Source of the DNA: Aquatica leii
Lineage: Eukaryota; Arthropoda; Insecta; Coleoptera; Lampyridae
Assembly: GCA_035610365.1 (NCBI GenBank)
Contig: CM069432.1
Location: 237,550,104-237,614,103 of the forward strand
Direction of reading: 5' to 3'
Length of the DNA: 64,000 nucleotides
Made by a program: the position numbers and the translations under genes. The notes under the pieces were generated by a model. The model was not told the origin of the DNA and searched no databases. It was given only the letters and a program-made list of their open reading frames with translations. The first letter of the stretch is position 1; the number at the start of each line of letters is the position of its first letter. Shown here piece after piece: positions 1 through 12,214 of the stretch.

Positions 1-1913
1 AAAGCTTTTTGTAACCATCAAATACTACATAAATGTTGTGTCCATAATTGTTATGTAAGTATCGGACATAGTGTTCACAAATAGTGCCAAAATTTTCATC
101 CAATTGTCACTTGCAACGGTGTAGTAACGTACGAACATTTTAGTACATCGTTGACATCCACCGTCACTTCTGGGAATAGGTCATAAAGTGTAGATTTTGT
201 TGTTTTGCGCATTTCACCATCTACAAAAAGAGCAAAAGGATAAGGAACTAATTCGGAAGTCATGCAGTTTATAAGTTTTTCATCCAACCTTTTTTAACAC
301 ACAAATACGCTGAAATAACAGTACTGGATTAATTGAAATAATATCATCACCCACTTTTATTTTGATAGTCAAAGCCAATAAAGGTATAAATTTGTCTTTT
401 CTTGACAACTTGACTTTTTTTTAATTTCTGCCAATTATTTTCTTCATTATTTTTAAACCTTCCTCCAAAGCTGCGTAACAATTCACGTTTCCCAGTTATT
501 CCTGTTTCAATAGACATAATAATTTTTTCACTTCAATCGTCCCTTTTGTTTCGTGCATCGGTTGAAACTTGATGTTGAAACATTTTTTAAAAGATATATT
601 ACAGAATTCTTCCACCCCTTGTAATATATCTTTTGAAAAAATAACACCTTTTATCCATTTATAAACTACTCTTTTCGTTACACTACGTTTAAAGGGTCCT
701 CTTTCAACACTCATAGACTTCATTAGAGTTTGTTCAATGCTTAGATTCGTTGAAATCCCAGAAAAAATACATCAGAACGTCTCGCAGTGAAATATCGTTA
801 TGTGAATATTTTAAACTCTTCAGGGTTCATTTTGGTAGGTAATTCCTGCATGTCTTGCAAGTACATTTGCGCGTACTTTGCAGAAGGAAAGTGTCCTGAT
901 GCATGAAAGTATCATTCTTCCAATGGTGTGTAAGTGCAGATTCCAATCACCCCTACGCTCAGCTGCTATAAAATATTTCAGCATAGATACCATTCGAAAA
1001 TAGCTGACCCATAATCTGGACGTTAAATTTTTATTTTCTAAATCATATAATTTGTTTTCGAAAATTTCATTTATTCTTTGAAATCCAATATTTTTCGTTA
1101 TTTCAGTGTAATTAAACATTTCAAAAATATTAGCATTGGTTTCAGCAGTAACTAAAATTTTAAATTCTGAATTATTTAGCAAAAGATCGTCGAAAATTAA
1201 TCTTAATAAAGCTAGCTGCAGAAGTATATGTGCAGGTATCGCTCTAGCATATGCACGTCTAGACATTATATGATCTGTTATATTTTTAGCATAAACCGTA
1301 AAGACAGCTTCTTTAATTCCTCTTCCGCCCATTATATAACCAATATACCCCATAAAAGACATAAGCGTATGGAAAGAACTTAATTGGACAACAATAAACA
1401 TTTCATCTGATAAACATATGGATGAAATTATATCGCGCGATTTTGTATACAAGGTTGATCAAATGCTACAATACATATCTTCATATTACACAATCTTGCG
1501 TTTTCCACTGATGTTTTTGTCTCCGTATATAAAGTATTATAATCACTTGGGGATGCGTTAATAAATGGCAAAAATATTATGGAAGAAGTATCAAAATCAT
1601 GTGCACTTGTTAACAAATTCATAAATCCATTCCATCTCGGAAAGTCATTATTGGTTTTGAACTTTAAATACATCCAGAGAAAATTCATTTTGAAGAAAAC
1701 TGTTAGCGTTAAATTTGCTTCTTGTTCAGAAATTCTTATTTGAAGTTTTTTTAATCCTTCACCAGTGGAAGCAGATATATTATAAGGTGTATATTACCTT
1801 CTTCAGAAATTTTCGCCTCTGTTGGAATCTTATCCAAACGTTTAATTGGTTCTCTACTTTGAATTACAATTTCAATGGATATCAAATTATGAAAAGTTCC
1901 ATCCAGTGGCAAA
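1..1913 (-). pseudogene. Decayed copy of a multi-copy arthropod protein family, C-terminal part
   Basis: Reading right to left, several conserved blocks of one protein lie in order. These are an exon after a TTTTCAG acceptor near 1914, a block with AERRGDWNLHL (about 930-1000), a block with VPYPFALF and MRKTTKSTLYDLF (about 165-270), and NFGTICEHYV followed by VVFDGY at the window edge (1-95). I recognise this block order from uncharacterised proteins that occur in many copies in insects and other invertebrates. Such copy numbers suggest a mobile-element protein, but I know of no proven function. The reading frame changes several times between 300 and 1700, so this copy is dead. The protein continues past position 1. 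Confidence is good for the family resemblance and low for any role. Confidence 0.6.
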
Positions 1914-2149
1914 CTGAAAAAGTAAAAATGTTACAATTTTTTTTTCATTCGCAACAAATTCCTAACTATATTTTATTTGATTCAGCTAACCTTGCACTAC
2001 TTGAAACTTGAAAGACGTAACTTTTTCACTTAAATTAATAACAATACTTTATCGGTGCCTTTTAGTAAACGTAAATTTTTTGGCACAATTTAAATTAACT
2101 ATTATTTATTTTATTAAAAATGTGTGGTCCAATATATTGGGTTTAACGT

Positions 2150-2530
2150 GAAGAACAAGGCCCATAGAAGTGGAAGGTTATCTCTCTTATCCAGAGTTGA
2201 AATGACATTATCCAAGATGATCGTTTGACTCCATTCACAACTTTCGCCACCACTGGCAAAAAATTACAGCTACAATGCAGTTTGCAAACAATAAGGAATT
2301 TTTTGAAAGCTGAAGGAATAAGCTGCTATCGACCTATAAAGAAACGTGTAATAACTGAAGAAAATGTCTACCGGAGATTGCATTTAAATGAAACGTGCAC
2401 TAATCACTGGAAAAAAATGCGTCTTAAGAATTGCGGATTTGCATTAATTTAATTTATGTTAATTTTACAAAACTCGATTCTTTTGTCTGGATGATCATCT
2501 TCAAGTTCTTGTACGATGTTCATTTTAAGG
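2150..2530 (+). pseudogene. Tc1-like transposase fragment
   Basis: The fragment shows the end of the paired-type helix-turn-helix region (QTIRNFLKAEGISCYRP), then the linker (VITEENVYRRLHLNE, NHWKKMRLKNCGF). A frame change follows, and a trace of the first catalytic block reads RFFCLDDHLQVLVR near 2480-2520. This matches the order in Tc1-like transposases, where the W..V.FSDE block follows the linker. The rest of the DDE domain is absent, and I found no inverted repeats. It is a short, old DNA-transposon relic. Confidence 0.6.
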
Positions 2531-3105
2531 ATGAAGCTTGTGACGTTATAATGTCTTTCCAACAGCTTTTTTGACATATTTGGTTTTATAACGAACAAGT
2601 AATTCAATATTAGTCGCTTCATTGCGTATTATTAGCTTATTTCTTTTCCTATTAGCAAAAGATCCCGTTACCTAAAATTTGGCAACCAATTTGACGAACA
2701 TGTGTGGGGCTTACATTTCGGTCAGAATGTCTATTGAAAGGTTGTCGCTGTTCGCAATGAACGGTTTTCCATAACATAAAGGAAAATAATTTCGACGCGT
2801 TCGGCGGTAGTGTAAGTCATTGTCCATCGAATTAAAATTGATAAGTGAGAGATTTGCTTGATTAGGACCTTCAGATGTTCTAATGTGGACAATAGCTCTT
2901 AGGCCCGGTCTTTTCATCTCAAAATAAACTGATCAATAACTGTTTTGTAAATAAATTTATCTGTAGGCGTTATTTGATAAATTATATATAACTGTCTTTT
3001 TATGTGATTTTATTTGACGAATTGTTGTTTGGAATATTTCCATAGCAAAATAATGTTGGCAGCACAAAAGTCATATTACTTACTTCAGAATACTTGTTAA
3101 ACAAG
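2531..3105. other. No recognisable gene
   Basis: AT-rich sequence with only short open frames. I see no domain, repeat or RNA gene. Confidence 0.5.
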
Positions 3106-3208
3106 GATAGTTTAGAAAACTATAAATTAGTACGGAAGGTAGAAAAGTTGTCATTGGATTTAAACTTTTCTACCTTCCGTACCAATTTATAGTTTTCTAA
3201 ACTTTATC
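3106..3208. repeat. Long hairpin, about 45-bp arms and 13-nt loop
   Basis: The left arm 3106-3149 and right arm 3163-3208 are reverse complements apart from one substitution and a 2-nt indel. The loop is 3150-3162. The arms are AT-rich with a GGTACGGAAGGTAGAAAAG core. It could be a fold-back MITE or the collapsed ends of a small inverted-repeat element. No target duplication is obvious. Confidence 0.85.
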
Positions 3209-3437
3209 ATACGTGGTATTTTTACCACAGAATGGCGTTTCAAAAACATTTTAAAAAAGGATAGTTTATTGTGAAACTTATGTATAATAGAAAAAATTAA
3301 CAAATAAACAATATTTTTTATAGGTTTAGTGATCCAAGTAAATAAACTGAGAATTGAATTCATTATCAAACCAAGACTATTTAAATGCTGATGAATGTAT
3401 TGTTATAGTTTATCATTAATGTATTTTTCTTTAGATA

Positions 3438-4460
3438 ATGGATGAAACTGACAGCAATCCTAAAGCAAAACGAAAACGAGCAATAAACTTTACGGAACTG
3501 GAAGTAAGAATTTTAGTAATCGTTATATTAAAATATATAAACATTATTGAAAATAAACAAAGCGATGCTGTTACTTGGAAGCAAAAAAATAACACGTGGG
3601 AAGAGGTCGCAAAAGAACGTAATGCTCTTACAGAACAGGTTAATAGAACCAGTAATGAGTTAAAATTTAAATATGACTGCATTAAAAACGCAATTAAAAA
3701 GAAACAAACATACAATAAAATGGAAATATTTAAAACTGGAGGAGGAAATCCAATGTTCAAGATTTACAGATTATGAAGAAAAAATTTTAAATCATATATT
3801 GTTAAGTGTAGATGCATCGTTATCCGAAAACGATTGTGATAATAATGATTTAAATAAGAATAATGGATTTCGTATGAATCTTTAAATTAAGAACAGTAAT
3901 TTTAGGTACCACATTACAAACTGTTGAACAAAATCAAAGGAAAGACAGTGCAACTGCTTCCGTATCTGAAGCACTTTACACAGATGTAATAAAATCTGTG
4001 GCAACATTAAATGCAGATGTAAGTAAGACTAATAACCACAAAAATATAGAAGATGTGGATGCAATCGACAAAACAGGTAAAGAGAATAAAGTATGTTAAT
4101 AGTTGTAAAAATTTCCATTTATAGATTAATGTCGTTTTAGGAGCCTAATATTCCATCTCCATCATGGTCACGTTGGAATAAACAACAACTACAGTCTAAG
4201 AAACATAAAAATCTTAATTCAAAAACTCGCGCTATTCAAAAAGATACACTGAACAATAGAATAGCTTCAGTTACTTTTACTTTTACAAATAACACTTGCT
4301 AAAAGTGAAGATAAACGGAAAGAGGAGGAACATCGCGAAAATCTTAACATACTAAAGTTAAAAAAAACAACAATTGACTAAAGAAGATATGTTATTAGAT
4401 TTGAAAATTCAAAGTGAAAAAGTTAAAACTACAGGTTCTAGAATCACAATTAAACAATTA
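3438..4460 (+). pseudogene. Harbinger Myb/SANT-like DNA-binding protein
   Basis: The N-terminus has the Myb_DNA-bind_5 pattern: KRKRAINFTELEVRILV, then a helix ending WEEVAKERNALTEQ, then LKFKYDCIKNAIKKK and the KTGGG motif at about residue 100. This protein class helps Harbinger transposases enter the nucleus and bind the element ends (family knowledge). After KTGGG the frame shifts into a segment with DASLSENDCDNND. A likely 50-nt intron at 4091-4140 (GTATGT...TTTTAG) joins in frame to a W-rich block (PSPSWSRWN) and a charged, probably coiled-coil tail (KEEEHRENLNILKLKK). The ATG at 3438 is the only sensible start. Two or more frame changes make it a pseudogene. Confidence 0.7.
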
Positions 4461-4510
4461 TTTATAATAATAATTCAATTTCACTAACATTTTTTATTTA
4501 ATTTGTTTTG

Positions 4511-7350
4511 TTACAATAAAGTTTGAAAATATTGTATTATAGACCTTCTAATAACATCATTGTTTATGCTGATTTCATCGGGTGGTTTTACATCAGGTAA
4601 TGGATCCTGGTAGTCTTCATATGTAGGCAACTGATCCTGCTGGTTAACAGCCAAATTATGTAAAATAGCTGTAGCAGTAATAGTTATTTGTGCTAAAGGT
4701 AGTAGGTATGTTATGTTCCAATGGGGGAGGTGGAGATAAAAAGAAAGAAAGAACAAATTACTTATATTAATTACCAAGATGTTGTTGCTTACTTTTCGGC
4801 TAGCCTCACCGTAGATGGTCGTCGGGTAAAAGAAAATCGCAATACACAGAGTTTTCTTTAGGTAAGCTAAATGCCCAAGTGCGCCACCTCTTCTCGAATT
4901 TTTGTCGAAGATAAACAGTCTAGGTAGGAGAAAAGGAGATCCTAGACCCGAGGTCCCCCAAAAGAAATATAGTACAAATCAACAATAACCATTTATTGAG
5001 TATATTTATTAATAGCCAATTCCGGAACGGAAAGAGCCATTCGACGGTTACGCCACTGGTATAATCAGAGAATAAATTACCTTACATAACACACCACAAA
5101 ATTGTAACATATAAATACAAGATAAAAGCAAGTCCCAAAAATAGACTCTGGGAGTCAAAAAAAGTAAAGCGCTAATATTTAAAATGTATCTCCGCGACTA
5201 CCGTAACCCGTAGCAAAATTTATCCGCATTAAAGCAACGTAACACCGCCCGTGGTCCTTGACGTCAAGTTCATCACGACCGGTAGTAAAAGTATCATTAA
5301 ATTAGTTTACGATAGAAACGGTTATAGCTCCCAAATTTCTACCCTTGACAATGGAAAATTTCGATTATATTAACAGCAAAAAAAGTGTAGGTTACGTTAA
5401 ATAATCATTATAGATCAACCATTACATTAAGGCGTCTGTTAAACATCGTAATTAACCCTCTTTAAATTATAAAAAAAAATTGACGTTAAATATTCTTAAT
5501 CATAATTATTCAGGTTCCAAAAGTTCGTTAAATATTTCAATTAAAATAGAAGTAATTGTAGTCGAATAGGTGTACCGGATGTACAAAGATAAAGTTCGAA
5601 ACACAAAAGCATTTACATTCAAAGTCCGCACTGTTTTCACTTAAATCGAAACGCCGCGTATGTAGCAAGAGCAGCAGTCCAGACCCCGGAGCGCGTGGAC
5701 GAAATGAGCCGAAGTCTAGTGGTCCCTCGCGGTTTCAAATTTAATGATAATATAAATACCTAGTTACTTCATTCCCACAACCTGTAGCACAGCGCCAGCA
5801 ATCCACTGGGATCCTTTTACTCTGCGACTACGATTACCGCATCAGTTCAACGATTCCAAAAGCACGCAGTCCAACATCTTCATCAGCGCTCGGAAGAAAA
5901 TTCCAACAGACATTTAGAAACCCAAAAGTAAGAAGGACGAAAAGACGAAAGAACTAAAATAGCAAATATTAGTTGATACGCCTCCATTTTCTTAACCACG
6001 TGCGAAATACTAACCTACTTTATAAGTTTTGCAGCAAAATACATCGATCTTTTATTGTATGCATCGAACGTTTTATCGGATTTGTTATTGATTTCTAAAA
6101 TAAAACGTCGTTGTAGTAGATATTAATCGATGAAAGAAAAACCTCATGTTTCTTACCCATCCGACTTTTCCACGTTCCTACCACCGCAAAACCACTACAT
6201 CAAGTGAAGTTTGTAGATGGCCGACTACTCTCGAGCGCCCTCTGCGAGCGTGACTTGAAAATCACGACTCGAGGTCGAGTATTATCCGTTTTTAAGGTAA
6301 GTTGCCTAACTATCAGGCGGATTTTCGCTTAATTTCGAATTTACACGTTACAGGTAGCGTAGTCCAGTTGATAAGATTGGGAAACGACATTTCCAAATAC
6401 CAAAAGTTCGTTCAATAATATTTCGTGTTCTGATTTGAGCCTCATTGTATAGATTTTCTGCAGCATTTCTTGGGTTCAACAGTGGTGTCATTACATAAGA
6501 GGATACCGAGTACCCACTATCTCCAACCAATAACATGTTATTCATATAACCATTATCAAATTTCATTCGTACTACTGAATTTGTAAAAATATGGTTGGCG
6601 TGAGTAGATCCAGGCCATCTAGCTACTAAATCTATTACTTCAGTTTTAGAATTGCAGATTGCTTGTAATTGAGTGACATAAATTCTTTGCGGTTTCTGAA
6701 AGTGTCGGCATTAGGTCCACCTGTAACAAGTTGATTAAAAATAGCAAAACAGATATTACGATTTATAATATGTATATAGGTACTTGCCTGGCGATATTAA
6801 TCTCACGTGTGTGCAGTCCAATGCTCCAATAACTCTTGGAAACCTTGCAGTTAATGCAAATCGCCGTGCTGATTCTTGATATTCTTCTAGAGTTTCGGGA
6901 AATTTTATATATATATATCACTGCCTTAATTGCACAATTGCATTTATAACACGAGGAATAATTTTTCCTGCTGTTGACTTATGAATTCCTACAAAGTTCC
7001 CTGATGCAATATAAAAACAACCACTTACTAAATATTACAACGTTAGAAGTAATTGGGTTGATGGAGAAACAGGAAAATTTTTAAAGAAATATTCGTATTA
7101 TGGCAAACAGTTATTTAATGAAAATCATATAACTAACCGGATTCAACGATATTGTAGTCGTGCTTCTATTTGCTCCAACAATAGCAACTTTAGATAGTCG
7201 AAATCGATGAAAAAATTCTTTTTCGTCCCATCTTTCAAAATGATTTACCCGTTCTCTTACGGCGTGAGGGTAACGTTCAGGGTTTACAAAATGTATTAGA
7301 TCTTGTATCTCTGTGTCCTCAATTTCTTGAAAATTATTAAAAATATCCAT
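4511..7350 (-). pseudogene. PIF/Harbinger (HARBI1-like) DDE transposase, split by an LTR
   Basis: The N-terminal exon starts with ATG at 7350 (MDIFNNFQEIED) and ends at a probable GTTAGT donor near 7135. Downstream come a GSF-like block (ASGNFVGIHKSTAGKII), GALDCTHV (first catalytic Asp, about 6812-6840), ARWPGSTH, LLVGDSGYS (second Asp, about 6530) and IERTFGIWKCRF (catalytic Glu, about 6400). The C-terminal ATAILHNLAV lies at about 4640-4690, on the other side of the 1.64-kb insertion. Taking out the insertion and one GGTA leaves the frame open across the junction. An in-frame stop near 7050 shows the gene is dead. HARBI1-type transposases normally have about 350-400 residues, which agrees with the exons seen. 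Confidence 0.75.
4709..6352. mobile_element. Solo LTR in the Harbinger transposase, target duplication GGTA
   Basis: The segment begins TGTTATG and ends CGTTACA, as LTRs do, and is flanked on both sides by GGTA (4705-4708 and 6353-6356). It interrupts a coding region whose two sides continue in the same frame. It has no coding capacity. A TATA-like stretch (AATATAAATACC, about 5748-5760) is followed by mixed sequence that could hold the transcription start. The 4-bp duplication fits Ty3/Gypsy or BEL integrases. The family is otherwise unassigned, and so is its orientation. Confidence 0.8.
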
Positions 7351-9427
7351 CTAACGAATTGATGTGACGTTAATAACGATCGGTTCAGTTCGTCATTAAT
7401 CGGCCACTATTGACAACCCGATCACTTTATTTTGATATTTAGGCTCTAAATAAGTTAACTGTCAGATAAAGCTTAATATTATAAGAATATGACCTATTAG
7501 AAAATGGAAAAACGGGTGAAACGTCTATTTGACAAATTAATTTTATCCGGAATTTTATTTGGAGATGAAAAAACCGGGCCTTAATGAAAATAACACTTAA
7601 ATAGACCAGTATTATTAAAAAAAGAGATGAACACAACGAAGAGCACAATAACAAAACATTTTTTTTCTATTTTTTAATAAGACTTTTAGTTGATAAGTAG
7701 TATTAAAACGTATAACAAACCTGATTTCATTTTATTAAATATAATATTTCGATTTTGTTGTGTCAAAAGATTGTCAAAACTATAAATAAAGTATACCGCT
7801 ATATTCCTTATAAATTTTATTAAATTGCCCTATCATACATAAATACGGTGGTGTCCTTTAAAAAATTTGATTTTATAAATGTCGTTTAAACGTCTAAAAT
7901 CGTTTCCACAATATAAAATTGATTTTTTTGTTTTCGCATTCGTTTAAAAATTAAAGCAATTAAAAGTATTAAAAAACTCACATTGTATAACAAAGAAAAT
8001 ATGTGTAATATTTTTTTTAATGTGCATAAGTAATTATTATTTTTATTACAGTATTTGAACTTATATTTTAAGGTATAGATATGTTAAAACTAGTCGATTT
8101 TAATATGTTTAAGTAAATCAAATAATATATATTTTTTAATCAACACGAATAAAAAAAAGAATTGTTTCAAAAATTGTTAGAAAAATTTCGGATTTATTCA
8201 AGAACTCTTGTAGAAAAGTAAACGTGAATTCTATTGTACTTTTGTTAAAAAAAACAATTTTGTCATTCAAGATTTTTATTTTTCATACTAAAATATTTTA
8301 TGTGCTTTTAATATTCATTTTAAAACACGAACATTTACGAATTATGAGTGATCTCATGTTTTGTTTAACAATAATATGTAGGTATGTTTTTAGTTATTTT
8401 ACATGTACTAAAAATTGATTTTGCATTAAAGATTTATTTTTAAGTACGTACTTGAAATTATCAATTTACAAAATAAGGTTTAACCATTGAATTTATTATA
8501 TATGTGGTATCAACAATTTAAATAATACTTATTTAAAAAATTGCACGTAAACGCATTGTTTTATTAATTTTTGTTTCGTATTATAAATACTTGAGAAACT
8601 TGTGGTTTTTAAAAACAACTAAAGCAAAATAAACAGTTTACTGATTGCAATGTTACAGACAGAATAAATTGTGCGGAATGAACAATCAGCCTTCATGTAT
8701 AATTTAAGTAAATAGTAGAAGCATTAACGTTTCTCTCCAACATGTGTTAAGTACATTATCACGATATAACCATGTTGCACGATAGAGTGGTTCTGTACAA
8801 AACGTCGTCAAGTGTAAGTTTCGTTATGTGTATTACTTAGTAGTAGTCTAATGTAACAGTAAACGGTATTTATCTTATTATCTAGTTTTGTCTGGTTTAA
8901 ATTTAGGAAAAAAAATTTAAAAGATGTGATAAAAATTGTAAATTGCATAGCCAACTGATAAGAGTAGATTAAGTACCATCTTAGAAATAACATTGTAAAA
9001 AAAATTATAATAGTTCAATTCAATATTGTTATACAATACACTACTGTTTGTTTTTTAAGTTAAAGTTCAAATATAAATGCAACCGTAAACAATGAAACTT
9101 ATGATTTACGATTACGATTAATATGTGTGCTTAATAAATAAATAAATTTGTAAATAAACAAACCCATAAACTAATTTAAATTTATTTGGGAACGACAACA
9201 ATAGTTTGTGAAAAAACTGTTTTTCAGTTTAAAAGAATTATGTATTTTCATAGTTACAAAATATTTAAAACTATTCTTAAAAAATACGTTTATGTTATAT
9301 TTGCAAATTAAATTATTTTTTTCGCATCAAGACATTTTTAAAAACTTAATTAAAAATTACTTTAACGTAATGTAATTTGTTGTTATTTATTCACTACATA
9401 CAGAATTAAACCAGCCCTGTAACACAA
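7351..9427. other. Two kilobases of very AT-rich DNA without a gene
   Basis: Only short open frames and A/T runs. No transposon ends, RNA genes or conserved motifs could be recognised. Confidence 0.5.
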
Positions 9428-9429
9428 TA

Positions 9430-11574
9430 CAGGGTGTGGCACGATGATGGCCTATTAGAAGTATCTCTAAAACTAATTGAAATAGAGTTTTTAAACATGG
9501 CACATGTGGGTCTTAGAATATGATTTTTTTAACTAAAATATTTTCAATAATGACCAACTTCTGTTTATAGTGGAAGTAGCTATGAACTTTGTTATTTTAA
9601 ATGGAACACCCTGTATATTTATACATTCTTGGATTACATTTGTTGCCTCTTATGAAAACATTTATAACTTTGTCCTAAAAAGAGAAACTATTTAGACATT
9701 TTGGTATTAACGTAATCAAATTGTCTTTGTCATCGTAAATTCAAAATATTAATTTATTGTACCGGATGTCCATAATATTCCTACCACTCCGATTTTTTCA
9801 AAATCCGTAAAACTTGATTATTTCTACTAGAACACCCTGTATTTTATTTTGTTTTTGATTTGTACATAACTTTTAAAAATAAATTCATTAAGAATGTTCT
9901 ATATCAAAATCTTATAATTTTTCAAATATTAGGCTTTAAAAGTAAAAACTATGAAACTGAGTAAAATTATAAAATTGTTTAGTAAGACTTTATAAAAAAA
10001 TGTTAAAACAAAAGAATCACTTAACGTCAAATTAATTTGCATAAAATGCCTCGTATAGAGTTTTCCAATGAAGATTATTTAAATTTAATTATAATTTACG
10101 GCGAGTACAACAAAATTTTATTACGCACGTGCCGAACATTTGCGGAACGTTTTCCGAACAGGCCAAGGCCTGGCTCTAAAGTTATTCGCACGCTATTAAA
10201 AAATTTTGTAGAGTGTGGATCTTGTCGTGTCAAAGTAAGAAAAAATAAACCAGTGTCGAAGGATGTGGACTTACAAATTACCGTGTTAGCTTTTTTTGTT
10301 GTACATTCTACTTCTAGTTTACGTGAAGTATCCAGATTTATTACTGTGTCATTTAATACTATACACATAATTTTAATAAAACACAAATGGCAACCTTTTA
10401 AGTATTGGCAAGTCCATAATTTGAAACCCAAAGATGTGCCATTACGCACGGAGTTTTGCAAGAGGCTGCTGGTTAGGATATAAGACGACGATCAATTAAA
10501 ACAAAAATATTCAGCAACGAGGCCAAATTCAATAAAAATGGGATATACAACCGACAAAACAACCATTTTTGGTCAAGGGATAATTAACACGTGATCAGAG
10601 AAAGGCAATATCAACATTTTTGGCAATTTATTGTATTGTGCAGTTAAGAATAACAAAATTTTATGTTTGTACATTTAGAACGAAAATCTGAATTTCGAAC
10701 GTTATTGCAACCAGCAGAATGGAGCGGCGTGTCGGCACTCTCCCATATTGTTGGAAATATGCTACATCGGTAGATCGGTGGATTACCAATAATGGTCCTT
10801 TTTATTAGCCCCCTAGTTTACCGGATTTGACCTCTATGGATTTTTTTATTCGGGGCTAGATAAACAGTATTGTTTATGGTAATCCTTCTACGACAAAAAA
10901 AATATGATAGAGATTGCTGCATGCATTTAACATTTTAAATTGTTTTGTTTTTAATTCAAATAAATATTAAAGTTGTTAAGTTGTTTGTTGTAACGTTTTC
11001 TTCCAAAACCTTATTAAAAATTCTTATAATTTTACATAGTTTCGTAGTTTTTACTTTCAAAGCCTTATATTACGAAAAATATAAAATTTAGATATAGGAC
11101 ATCCCTTATAAATTTTTTATTTTTTTTTATCATTTATAAATTATTTTTTATAAATTACATTTTGAAAAGTTCGGAATGGTACGAATATTATGGACATCCG
11201 GTACAACAAATTGAAATTTTGAATTTACGTGGACAAAGACGGCAACTTGATTACGGTAATATCAAAATTTCAAAATAAAATCTCTTTTTAGGAGAAACTT
11301 ATAAACGCTCTCATAAGAGGCAATAACTGTAATTTTTTTTCCTCTTTAGAATATCTTATAACGGTAAACAGACGCCTATGAAACTTAAACTAGAATTCAG
11401 CAAACATTCCAAAAATGTAAGAATATACAGGGTGTTCCATTTAAAATAACAAAGTTGATAGCTACTTCTGCTACAAACGAAAGTTAGTCGTTATTAAAAA
11501 TATTTTAGTTCGTATTCTAGAACCCATTTAGTTTTAGAGATACCTTTAATAAACCATCATCGTGAAACCCCCTG
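9430..11574. mobile_element. Tc1/mariner-superfamily element with long inverted ends
   Basis: The ends read CAGGGTGTGGCACGATGATG and, on the other strand, CAGGGGGTTTCACGATGATG. Each is flanked by TA (9428-9429 and 11575-11576), the target site of this superfamily. The inverted similarity continues inward in blocks for about 550 bp per side. One shared internal block carries GTACCGGATGTCCATAATAT (about 9759-9778) and its complement at about 11190-11210. A broken transposase gene lies between the arms. The arms have diverged noticeably, so the insertion is old. Confidence 0.85.
10043..10870 (+). pseudogene. DUF4817-type transposase, broken after the DNA-binding part
   Basis: The first 147 codons are open. 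They show the N-terminal helix-turn-helix pattern of this group: IYGEYNKILLRTCRTFAERF, PNRPRPGSKVIRTLL, then a second HTH (SSLREVSRFITVSFNTIHII) and DVPLRTEFCKRLL. Such proteins normally continue into a DDE/D domain. Here that part is only traceable as remnants in changing frames, with a DNGGP-like region and PDLTSMDFF near 10740-10850. I start at the first ATG (10037 or 10046; both are in frame and give nearly the same protein). It could not transpose itself. Confidence 0.7.
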
Positions 11575-11576
11575 TA

Positions 11577-12214
11577 TAAGTAAAAGCAAATAACACAAAG
11601 TCAACTAAAAAACAAATAAGACGTACAAACTTTTGAACTATAAAATGTTTAATGTAAATTTGCAAAATTTGGATTAGAACTTAATGCAATTTGAAAGCAA
11701 TTTTGATGCATTAATTAGTAGTTAGCCTCATTGTTAAGCGACAACAGACTACAAGCGCTTTCGTAACGATACCCGTTAGAGTTTCTACTAAAATTGGAAT
11801 CAACTTTAGAATATTTTTAATTACCTTAATAATAAGTAATTGTAGATAGTAAAAACAAACAATGAATTAATTATTACTAATCTAAACTAGATATTAGAAA
11901 GAGTTGTTTAGGAATTATCTAACACAATGCCGTTTAGAAGTGATTAAAAGAATAGGTATGGGGCAAACGCTTAATTATAAAGTATAATGACAGTAAGTAA
12001 CTTATTTATAAGTAAGTTACTATTTTAAATTAAACAATTAATTAGGTTTTTAATAATTTTGATCTTTCAGCTACTAAACTAATAATAGCATCATCGTCCA
12101 CATTTTTAAAAATTACTTTTTAAATATCCATTAGCATAAAACTAGAGAGAAGCTCACTAGTCATACTTGCTCTTACATTGTAATATTGAATTAAAATAGT
12201 TATTTGTATTACTA
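11577..12214. other. No gene; contains the first 108-bp direct repeat
   Basis: AT-rich, with no coding signature. The direct repeat at 11831-11938 is listed separately. Confidence 0.5.
11831..11938 (+). repeat. Left 108-bp direct repeat around the Crypton-type gene
   Basis: About 88% identical to 13793-13900 in the same orientation, 1.96 kb apart. It shares the exact stretch TATTAGAAAGAGTTGTTTAG. Neither copy codes. Confidence 0.8.

Larger units (their letters stand above)
3438..7350. mobile_element. PIF/Harbinger DNA transposon, interrupted and inactive
   Basis: Two convergent genes typical of the superfamily are present: a Myb/SANT DNA-binding protein on the plus strand (from 3438) and a DDE transposase on the minus strand (from 7350). 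The limits given are the outer coding ends. I could not find the terminal inverted repeats or the 3-bp target duplication, so the true element is longer. A solo LTR at 4709-6352 lies inside the last part of the transposase. Both genes contain stops or frame changes. Confidence 0.75.

Noticed and set aside
10096-10461. Minus-strand frame of 121 codons
   Set aside because: Antisense shadow of the DUF4817-type transposase frame.
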